This document shows, in pieces, positions 1-11,088 of a DNA stretch of 19,768 bases. Both the position numbers and the translations under genes were made by a program. The notes below the pieces were generated by a model, which searched no databases, was not told the origin of the DNA, and worked only from the letters and a program-made list of their open reading frames with translations. The first letter of the stretch is position 1. Each line of letters opens with the position of its first letter. The DNA comes from Goniomonas avonlea (taxonomy: Eukaryota > Cryptophyceae > Goniomonadida > Goniomonadaceae). The stretch lies in NCBI GenBank assembly GCA_003573635.1, contig QUTJ01031796.1, positions 1-19,768 on the forward strand, in the 5' to 3' direction.

Positions 1-3000
1 CTTGGACTCAGGAACCGGACACACGACCTGAGACGACGACATCCACACAGCCGGGACTGGCGTCAGCTGCCCAAACGCGCAGAGAACTTGGTCGGTGCTG
101 CGGAAGTTGGACCCGCTCACGGTCACCGAGCTGCCTCCCGTCAGAAGCGCAACAGTGGGCTTGACTGAGGTGATGACCGGAGGTGCCGCGTAGACGAACT
201 GCACACCATTGTTGCTGAACACCACGCCGTCACCGATTTCAACCGCAGCCGAGCCTCCAACCGCCCACGGCGGGGAAACGCAAAGCACAAGGGACGAGGA
301 GACCCAGGTGCCAAGGCCGGTCACAGCGTTCCCGCCTTGAGTTCCGAATCGGCATGACAGGCCGGTGGACACGAAGCCACTACCGCGGACACTGACCAAG
401 GTTGCACCGTCGGTGCTCCCCGAAAGGGGCAGGAGACTCAAGACGGTCGGGGGAGTTACAAACTCGAAGGACACCCCGGAGCGAATGGTGTCACCGGCGG
501 GGCCCACTAGTGAGAGGGCGACCACGCCAGCAGACTGCAGCGCGGGCGTGGCGCACGTCATGGACTTGCCATCGGCGGCCCAGTACGCCGGGGCCTTGGT
601 GGTTCCGAAGGCGCACTGGAGGACTGAGCTGGTTTGCAGGCCGCTTGTAGTGACGGTGATGGGCGTGCCCCCCAAGACGCTGCCACGGCTGGGTGTGATG
701 GACAGGGCAGAGGACGCAGGCTGGACGTTGACCATGACAGTGCCGCCGGCGTAGTCGACACCGTTGTTGCTCACCTCGACGGTGAGGTTGCCCGCCACGG
801 CAGATGCAACGGTGCATTTGATCGTGGACGATGAGAGCCAAATGACAGGGGTGCCTTCGCCCTTGCCGAGCCGGCACCGCATAGCAGTGGACTGGACGAA
901 GTTGGTGCCCGTGACCGTGAGGGAGGCCGACGACTTCTCTGTCATCCAGCTCGGGCTCACGGCGGTGACAGTGACGGGTGCAGTGAACTCGAACGGGAGC
1001 TTCCACGAGAAGGCATCGGTGATTGTCGCCACCTCAACATCGACGATGCCGGGAGTGGAGCTGGGGGGCACCTCGCACAGGAGGGAGGTGGAGGTGTAGC
1101 TCACGGCCTTGTTGGTCGCGTCGCCCCCAAAACGGCAGGTGACATCACCGGTACCAAACACAAGCCCAGACACTGTTACGATAGTACCACCAGAAAGAGA
1201 GCCACTGCTCGGGAGAAGTGAAGGCGCCACGGACATGTCCGCCGCGCGAGTCACCAACGCTGCGGCAGAGTAGAACGAGATGGCGTTGCTGAAGCGCACG
1301 CCATCATTGCTGACATCCAGCAAGACCGAGCCAGCCTTGAGCTGAGGAGTTGAGCACGTCACCTTAGTGCCATCTGCCGACGCCTCAGCTGTCACAGTGC
1401 TGCCGGAGAACCGGCACCGCAGGGTCGACACAGGTAGGAACCCCGTGCCTGAGACGGTGACAACAACGCCTCCGCGCTCGTTGCCGGACGATGGTGTAAC
1501 AGAGGTGATGCCGATCTCGGGAAGGATGAGATACTGGCGGCCCGACTGAGAGTAGTCGACCCCGTTGTTGCTCACCTCCACTGTTGCGTTGCCAACAACG
1601 ATGCCGGGAACCGAGCAGGTGACAATGCTAGTTGACACCCAGACGGCAGTGTTGCGGGCAGTGTTGCCAACCTTGCACTCGAGTAGGGCGTTCTGGCGGA
1701 AGCCTGATCCTGTCACTGTCACAGTCTCTCCCGAGCGGAGAGCGCCCTGGCTTGGCGTGACGAGGGAGATGGTCGGCCTTGGCTCGGCCAAAAAGGGAAC
1801 CTGGTCGCTGCTAGAGCCGGCGGGCCCCTTGACCTCGAGGGACACCGTGCTCGCCGTCAGCGCGGGGGAAATGCACGTGAGCTGCGTCGACGACAGAGAC
1901 GAAGCGGTGACAGACGTCGCGCCGAACACGCACAAAGGCTCCGAAGTGGGGAAGTTCGTGCCGGTGACTGTGACTTTGGTGCCGCCGCTCACAGGCCCAC
2001 TGGACGGAACCACAGCCAGGACCTTCGCTGGCGCTACGAAGGTGACGGTTGCCACCGCAGGGCTGAAGACCTTGCCGTCGTTGGAAATCGTCACAAACAC
2101 AGAGCCCGCCGGGCGGGCGGGGATCGGGCAGGTAACAATGTAGGTGCTGACAAAGGTGGCAGTGACAGGGTCGCCACCAGTGAACGCACAGGACAGCAAG
2201 GAGGACGACACGAAGCCAGAACCGACAACAGTGACAAGCGAGCCGCCAACGGTGCTCGCCTGAGCCGGCGTGACAGACGATGCCACAGGGGGGGTGACGA
2301 ACAAGAACTGCTTGCCGTCGGCGCTGAAGTCGACACCGTTGTTGGACACCTCAACCGTGGCTGTCTTGGGCGACGAGGCCGCGGTGACGCACTTGAGCGC
2401 TGTCGGGGATTGCCACACAGCAGTGGACACGACGCCGCTCACACGGCACGACAGGCTTGAAAGCTGCGCAAACCCGGTGCCGGTGATGGTGATCCAGGAG
2501 CCGCCCGACGTGCTGCCGCTGGTGGGGGCCACAGAAGTCACCGTGGGAGGCTCGGCATAGAGGTAGTTGAGGCCGTGCGCCGCCCCATCCCAGGACGTCA
2601 ACAGCGCATCGACGCCAACAACAACGCTGCCTGCGGTGTGAGCAGGCGCAGCGCAGGCCACGACAGACGTGCTCACAACCGTGGCAACAACCGTGCTCGA
2701 AGCGTCACCGAAGCGGCAGGTCACAGCGTCGTTGGACATCAGCTTGAGGCCAATGACCGACACAATACTGCCTCCACTGGTGCTGCCAGAAGATGGCGAG
2801 AGCCACAGCTGCCCGCGACCGACGTAGGTGGCATCGACGTACGAGTACATTGTTGTGCTCATTTGGTAGCGAACATTGTCGTTGGACACACTCACAACAG
2901 TGGTGCCGACAGGGTGCACCGGCGCGGAGCAGGTCACCGACGACGTAGTCACAAACGTGGCGGCCACGATCTGCCCGCCGAAGCTGCATGTCATTGGCAG

Positions 3001-6000
3001 TGCAGAGCCAAAGTTGGTGCCGAGCACGGTCACCAGGTTGCGGCCGCGCTGATCGCCGCGGGACGGCGTCACGGCCACGACAGTTGCTGGTGCCAGCACC
3101 TGCAGCTGCACTCCGTTCTGCGTGAACTCGATGCCGTTGTTGCTGACTTCAACCGTAACTTGCCCCGACGCCGTGGCAGCCGGCAAGGCGCAAGTAACTT
3201 GCGAGCTTGTCACATACGACGCCATCACGTACGCGTCAGACCGGAATCGGCAGGTGAGCCAGGAGGACGGCCGGAAGTTAGTTCCCATCACCGTCACCAT
3301 GCTCCCCGACGCAATCGCGCTCGCAGACGGAAGCAGGGACAGCACCGAGGGCACAGGGGTGTACTCGAGAATAACGCCGCTGAGAGAAAAATCGGTCGTG
3401 CCGCCAGTGGCAACCTCGACGGTGACAGCGGCCGGCGTGGAGCGGGCTGGAGTGATGCACAGCGCCTGGGAGGCAGACGTGAAGGAGCCCTCCACGCTCA
3501 CAGAACCAAAGCGGCAGAGCGTGGCGCCGGCCATGAAGTTGGTGCCCATGACGGTGACCACCGCTCCACCAGCGATGCTTGCCATGGAGGGGACCACGGA
3601 GGTGACGGTTGACGTGATGTAACTGAAGGTGAAGGCCGTCGGGATGCACTGGAGCCCATCACCTCGGCAGGCGGCAAGGACCACCGAGGTGACAGTGCCA
3701 GGCTGCGGAGGTGAAATGCAGGTGTAGGTATGCGGAGGGACAGCGGTGCAGACCACAGGGGTGCCGGAAGCGCCGAAGCGCACGGCCAGAGAGGACACAG
3801 AGCCGCCGCCGACGACCGTGACGACGGTGCCGCCCAGCGCTGCGCCCGCGGTGGGCGCCACAGTGACGAGAGAAGGCGCAGTGGTGAACAGGTACGCCTT
3901 GTTGTCCACCGACCAGTCAACTCCGTTGGTGCTGACCTCGATGCTGGCGTTGCCGACCGTACCGGCGGGCAAAACGCACTCAAGAGTCGAGGCAGACACG
4001 AACTTGGCAGGCATAGCCGAGCCCTTGATACCGACCCGAAACGAGGTGCCTGGGCGGAAATTCGTCCCGGTAACCGTCAACAAGTTAGCGCCGCTCTCAG
4101 GGCCTGAGGTCGGGTTGAGCGACACGACAGTCGGCAGAACGTCGTAGGTGAGCGGAATGGCGTCCGAGGTGTAGTCGGCGCCATCGTTGTTGCTGATCTC
4201 GACAACGACTTCCCCCACGGTGGACGCGGGGGCCACGCAAAGCACGAGCGACGAGGACACGAAGTTGGCCATGCTTGCAGTCAGCGCCTTGGTTCCGAAA
4301 CGGCAGCGCAGGCCTGTGGACACGAAGTTGGACCCGATCACGCTGACGACAGCACCACCCTTGGTGGCCACCGTCTGCGGCATGACGGACACGACGCGCA
4401 TGTCCGCGGTGTAAGTGTACAGGACCGACCCGATCGGGCTCTCTGCGGGTCCGGCGCGAACGCGGAGCATGACCGTGCCGACAGCGTGGGCAGGGGCAGG
4501 GCAAGTCACAGTGCTGCCCGTGGCAAGGAGTGCGCTGGTCCACGCGCCTGCGTCGCCAAACCGGCACTGAGTGGTGGTCGTGGCAACCTTCTCCGCGAGC
4601 GCAAGGACCACGGCGGTGCCTCCGCGCGCAGGGCCCGATGACGGAGTGGCCGAGTGGATGCCGTTGATACTGAGCACCTCGGCGCGCACGTTGTTGCCAG
4701 AGTGGTCAACACCGTTGTTGGTGACCTCCACAGTCACGTTCCCCGGAGAGCGGGACGGAGCCATGCACTCCACCGTGGTGGGAGAGACGAATCTCGCGAA
4801 CACTGTGGTGTCGCCCACCCGGCACTGCAGAGTGCCAGTGTTGCGGAAATTGGAGCCAGTGACCGTCAGCACGCTCCCGCCGACGCTAAGGGCGCGGGAC
4901 GGCGTGATGGACGTGACAATCGGAGGCGCCTCATACACAAAGGGCACGTGGTCGTTGCTGTAGTCCACACCGCCGTTGGTGCTCACCTCCACGCTCACGG
5001 TCTCGGCGACGCTGGCCGCGGGAGCCACGCACAGCACAAGCGTCGACGACACGTAGCTCACTTTGCCGCTGGCAGTGGTCTGGGTGCTGGTGCCGAAGCG
5101 GCAGGCGAGGCCAGAGGGGCTGAAGCCCGAACCAGACACACTCACGAGCGTATTGCCCAAGGTCGAGCCGCTGGCGGGCGAAATAGACACCACACGGGGG
5201 TCCTGGAGGAAGGTGTACACTTGGGTTCCAAGGATATCGCCGGTGCTGTACATCTTGAGCTCAAGGGCCACCCCACCAGGCGCGTGCCAAGGCGTGGTAC
5301 ACTGCACCGTCGCGCCGACAACCGTGCCCGTGGTCCAGGAATCACCAGACCCAAACCGGCACATGGGGGACACGGGAGACGGCTCCGTGAGGGTGACATT
5401 GACCGTGGTGCCTCCGCGAGACGGGCCGACGCTCGGCGTGATGGACACGAGGCCAAGGGGCCGGACAAGCTCCAGACGCACGCCGCTGTTCGAGAAGTCG
5501 GCGCCGTTGTTGCTCACCTCCACCGTGGCGTTGCCAGGCTGGCGGGTCGGGATGGAACACTCGAGTGTCGTGGTTGACACAAACCTGGCCGGCGTCACGA
5601 CGTCGCCGATGCGGCACGAGAGCGTTTCGGCGTTGCGGAAGGAGGTGCCAGTCAGGGTGACGAGCCCGCTACCAAGGCTCAGCGCGCGGGCTGGGGCCAG
5701 GGAAGTGACCGTAGGAGCGGGCTCGTGAGCGTACTGCAAGCCGCTGAGAGTGTAATCGACACCGCTGTTGACGCTGATCTCGAGGTTGGTGGTCCCAACG
5801 GTGCTCGCGGGTGCAATGCAGAGAACCTTGCTGGACGAGACGAAGCTCGCCTTGCCGCTGGCCTCTGACTGCGTGGCAGAGCCGAAGCGGCAGACAAGGC
5901 CAGCCCTACTGAGGCCGGAGCCGATCACGGTGACGACAGTGCCGCCAGTGGAGTGTCCGAATGACGGAGTGACGGAGATGAGCTCAACAGACGGCAGGTA

Positions 6001-8575
6001 CTCGAAGGCGAACGTCCCGAGGACGTGGTCGCCGTTGCTGGTGGCAAGCAGCTTGAGAGTGACGCTCGTGGGCTTGGGCACGGCGGGTGAAAGGCAGGTG
6101 ACAAGGCCAGAGGACGAGATGGCGGCGGCGACACGTTGGGTGCCAAACAGACAAGCCAGCGACGCGCCAACATCCGCGGTCATGTTCTGGGTGGTGGTGA
6201 CGGTCACAACGGTGCCACCCACAACGCCGCCGCTTGCTGGGGACACAGACACCGCGGCGGTGAGGTTGCTATACCGGAACTGAATACCGCTCATGGAGGA
6301 ATCCACACCGTTGTTGCTGACTTCAACAACCACCGAGGAGGCATAGAGCTGCGGGAGAGAGCAGGTGACTTGCGAGGACGTCACCCACACGGCTGCCGTG
6401 AGCGTTGAGGAGGAGCCGACGCGGCAGCCCAGCAACGGGGAGTTGATAAAGTTGCTCCCCACAACCGTCACCACTACGCCACCTAAGGCCGCACCTGACG
6501 TCGGGACCAGTGCGGTCACGACAGGCAGGGCCTCGTACACCACAGCGCGAGCGTTACTGGTGTAGTCGACACCGCCGTTGACGCTAATTTCCAAGGAGAC
6601 GGCCATCGCAGCGTGCGCGGGTGCAGCGCACTTGACATGAGACGACGACACGAACTGCACGTTGGCACCGCTGACGACGGAGCTACCAAAGAGGCAGGTG
6701 AGCCCTGTCGACACAAAGTTGACACCGAACACTGACACCACGGAGCCGCCCGAGGTGGGCACGCTGGAGGGGAAGAGCGAGGTGACGGACGGCGCCGCGA
6801 GGTACTCGAAGCTCAGGAAGGATGGCAGCTGCATGATCGGCAGAGCGTTCACGTGCAGGCTGACGGAGCCTGTGGCCGTGGCGGCGGGTGAGGCGCACAC
6901 CACTGTCTGCGTGTCGAGGACGGTGGCAGCCGTCACCGTCGTCCCGAAGGTGCATTGCAGCGGAGCCGCAGGAGTGGTTGCACCCCAGACGCCTGTGATG
7001 GTGACCAACGTGCCGCCGGAGAGAGGGCCGCGGGACACGGACGCACTCCATCCAATGGAGCCCGTCTCAAACGTAAACGCGACGCCTGTGCCTGACCAGA
7101 AGTTAGCGTTGCTCACTTGGAGAGTGACGGTTGCGGCGGCGTGGGAGGGCACTGTGCATTCCACCTGCGTCCCCGACTTGTACCTCGCCGAAACGAGCGA
7201 CGACCCGAACTTGCACTGCAGCGTCTCGCTGGCTCGGAAGCCGGTGCCAGTCACGGTGACAGTGGAGCCTCCTGCCTCGCTGGCGCGGGACGGGGAGGCG
7301 GAGGAGACAGAAGTGTCAGCCTCGTACACGAACTCCATGCCGTACTGCGAGAACGAGTCCGAGGCGCTGCCGACCTCCACCACCACGGTGCCTGCGGCAG
7401 TGCCAGCGGGCGAGGTGCTGGTCAGCATGGTCGTCGTGACGACAGTGGCCTTGGCGACCGTGGTGGCGTTTGAGTTGAAGCGGACCCACATGTCTGGGGG
7501 GAAGTTGGACCCGCGGATGGTGACCGTAGACGCTCCGGCAAGGGGGCCAAAGCTCGGCATGACATTGTCCACAATGGACCAGTAGTAAAAGTTAACAGAA
7601 AGGAGGGAGGCGGCGTTTTCGCCGATCAAGTTGTAGCCGGCGATGCCGACCTTGTGAGAGGGCACGCTGCAGCTGGCATGCGTGTCGTTTATATACAGAA
7701 CGGACGTCGCCACGGAGTCAAACTGACACTCGTATGCTTGGTCCGAGAAAAAGTTGGTGCCAGAGATGGTTACTCTTGAGCCGCCCAGGTGGCCAGCGCC
7801 GGAGGCAGAGATGCCTGTAACAGTGGTCATAGCGCGGTACTCGAAATTGCCGACCTCCTTGTAGTCTTCGTCGAGGCCCGCAAGCTGCAGGGAGACGGTT
7901 CCGATCTCGTGCTGGGGCGACATGCACTGCACCACCTCAGCACACGCCTCGCCCGACGACGCTGAGGATGACCCTGTCAAACCTGTCAACTTTGACACTC
8001 CCCCTGGCAGAGAGGAGGGCGACATGCACTGCACCACAGAGGCAGAGATGGGCGCGCACGAGGTGTTCCCAGCGGTGCCGAAGCGGCAGTAGCAGCCGTA
8101 CGAAAGCGAAAAGTTTCCAGTGAGGGAGACAACAGTGCCCCCCTTGTCGGCACCGCGCGTGGGGCGGATCGACAGAACAGAGATGTCTGAGTAGTAGCTG
8201 AACGGCAGCGAGTTACTTGTCCAGTTGTACAGCGACTCCACAACCTCCAGCGACACAAGGCCCGTCAAAGTGGTCGGCGCCCAGCAGGACAAGAGCGTGT
8301 TTGACGCCACGGTGGCGGTGGCCAGCACACTCCCAGCAAACCGACAGCTGAGGGCAGTGCCAGCGTAGAAGCTTCCAGTGAGCGTCAGAGCCTGACTCTT
8401 GCCGACCGAAACGGTGGACGGGGTGACAGTAGCGAGGACCATGTCAGGCATGTACTCAAACGAAGACGAGTAGCGGCTGCCCTCAAGGAGCACGTGCAGC
8501 GTCAGCGTGCCGACAGTAGAGCGGGGAGGCACCATGCAGCGCAGTGACGTCGACGACACAAACTGTGCGGTGCCA
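1..8575 (-). CDS. Exon 13 of the IPT gene: 8.6-kb intronless block of about 32 IPT repeats
   Basis: The frame whose codons begin on the plus strand at positions 1, 4, 7 and so on is open from the left edge to 8575. I checked the frame at 898-903, 3535-3540, 5641, 6451, 7753 and 8572. The GTNF-like strand of successive repeats lies near plus-strand positions 100, 365, 630, 895, 1170, 1435, 1700, 1950, 2210, 2470, 2740, 3010, 3275, 3535, 3800, 4060, 4325, 4590, 4845, 5125, 5380, 5635, 5910, 6180, 6445, 6715, 6990, 7235, 7505, 7755, 8110 and 8370. Typical spacing is 260-275 bp. The repeat nearest the left edge is cut by the window. No introns, transmembrane segment or other domain type was found. 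Confidence 0.9.
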
Positions 8576-11050
8576 CTGCCAAGGAAGATCGTGAGTATCA
8601 ATGTCTCTACGCCTGTACTCTGCGCAACATTCTGTGGATAATCGTGCATGGGACGGGCAATCAGAAAGGCGCGAGAGCTGTGCTCACCTGCCGTCACCAA
8701 AGAGGCAGTAGCGGATGTGCTCCTCACGGAAGTTGCCACCAAGCACCTCGACGTACGAGCCACCAGACAAGGGGCCGACGGAAGGACGAGTGGTGCCCAC
8801 AGTCGGCGTCACTGAAAACGATGTGAGTCAATCCCAAGCTTACAGTCTCAGCCTCGCCACGAAATCCGCAACTCCGTAACCGCAACACCCGTGTCTTCCG
8901 CATCCATAGCCCACGCTACCACACATGCCCACTCTCTCACTTACCCCCAACACGTCCGCACCTCCACATCCGCAGACCACGCTCCCACACACGAGACAGA
9001 ACACAACAACAACAACGGCCCTCGAACAGCAAAAGGAGAGTCAGTTCCGTGGACACAGAACAAACATCAGCAAGGGAACGCCTTCGAAAAGTAAAGAGGA
9101 CGCACGTTGGACCTCATAGAAGACTGCTGAAGAAGAAAAGTGCACTCCATCATTGGAGGTCTCAACTGTGACGCGGCCAGGAGCCTGAGAGGGCGACAAG
9201 CACACCAGCTGGGAGCTCGTGAACCACACCGCTTGCATGGACAACTGAGAACCAAAGCGGCAGGCGTTTGTCGTGACGTTGGCGAACAACGATCCAGTAA
9301 TGGTGACGTAGACACCTCCAACATCGGACCCGCGAGTCGGGTTGATGCTCGTGACAATGGGCACAGTGGCCGACGTAATAGGGACGGACATGGCCGGGTC
9401 GGTGAACTCGTAGAGGATGTTGTTGACGGTATACACGCCGAGGTCGTTGGACACCTCGAGCGGCACCTTGCCGGCCACAGAGGGCGGCGACGTGCACACA
9501 ATCATGGTCGAGTTGAAGAACTGCGTCGGCGGCACGACGAGGGTGCCGAACTTGCAGCGACTTAGAATCTGGACAAAGTTAAGACCAGAGACGGTGACGA
9601 GAGTGGACCCCGTCTTGACACCAGAGGTGGGCTGAATGGCGAACACCACAGCCGCCCCGAGGTACTCATACACCACAGACCCAGAAGAGACACCAACACT
9701 GTCGCTGAAGGCCGAGTTGGAGACTTCGACTGGGTACTTGCCAGACCCGGAGTGGGGTGGCGAGACGCAGTACACCGTCGACGATGAGGCCCACGTCGCC
9801 GCCACGGGGGTGGTGCTGCCAAACCGACACTGGATCTTAGCGTTGCGGACAAAGTTGGAGCCGGTGACGAGGACCTCGGTGCCTCCCTGGAGAGAACCAG
9901 CACTCGGAAGGAGGGACTCGACGACGGGCGTTTCCACAAACTTGAACAGATTGTTGGAGGTTGTCAGCTGGGCCGAGTTGATGCGAACCTCAAGCGATGC
10001 GGACCCCGAGCTGTGCGGCGGCGACAAGCACAGCACGTGGGAGGAAGTGACAAAGGTGGACCCAACGCAGTTTGACGTGCCGTCGAAGCAGCACTCGGTC
10101 TGACCACTGATGAAGTTGGAGCCAGTGAGCGTCACTACAGTCGAGCCAGCAGTAGGGCCAGTCTCGGGCGTGACAGCGGTCAGGGTGGTCGAGTCCGGTG
10201 GGACTGCGGCAGCACACAGTGAGAGGGTGCGGTGCGTAGAATAATCAATTAGCAAGCAGTGAGAGGGTGCAGGAAGTAGAATAGACAAGGGACGCAGCAA
10301 ACAGTGAGAGGGTGCGGGGAGTAGGCATAATAATGGAGGTAGAAGAAAGCCAAGGAAATTTGAAAACGCACCAGTGAAAGTGAAGCTGAGCGTGTTAGTT
10401 GAGTAGTCGGCCCCGTTGGTTGTGAGAGCGACCGCCACAGACCCCGCAGGGTGCTGCGGCGTCTCACACTTGGCCTGAGAGCTGCTGAGAATGGTGGCCT
10501 TGACTGCTGTGAAGGCGAAGCGACAGAAGGTGGTCGTGGACTCGCCGACAATGTTTGATCCCGTGATTGTGACCATAGTGGCGCCGGCAGTACTGCCGGA
10601 AGTTGGCTCGATCCCAAGAACATGCACGACCTCGCGGAACTCGTACTCTACAGGGGAGTCCCAGTAGTCCACACCGTTGTTCGAGACCTTGATCTTCACA
10701 ACCCCAGCAGTGCCGACTGGCGACAAACAGAGTACCTCAGTGGAGGAACTGTAGGTGACCTTGGAGGCAAGAGTGTCACCGAATTTACACGAAAGACCTG
10801 CGCCCTGCTTGAATTCTGCACCCGCGACCGTCACTGTGGTTCCGCCCGTCACAGGGCCGTGGCACACCGAAAGTTGCGACACCGTTGCAAGCTCTGCACG
10901 ACAATAGTCAGCCACCAATCGAAAGCTGGCTCGGTTATAAACCAGGGAGCGACGAGGAAGAGATCCAGGAACCGCTGAGCGGTCACAGATCCTGAGGGAT
11001 TTGCTTGAAGGTAGCGAGAAGTGAGAAGAAGAAGAAGAAGAAGAAGAAGA

Positions 11051-11088
<38 letters not shown>

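Noticed and set aside
491-1006. Short minus-strand open frames within 1-8600 in other phases
   Set aside because: They lie in frames 0 or 2, whereas the IPT frame (codons starting at 3k+1) is open throughout and carries the domain motifs.
2575-3612. Long plus-strand open frame (345 codons) opposite the IPT array
   Set aside because: Its composition is Arg/His/Ala-rich with no domain. It is the antisense shadow of a GC-rich repeat-coding exon, as are the many other plus-strand frames between 365 and 7585.
3790-7520. CRISPR-like or centromeric satellite reading of the regular spacing
   Set aside because: The periodicity (about 265 and about 795 bp) is explained by protein repeats kept in frame. 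The DNA copies are diverged and there are no short identical repeats with unique spacers.
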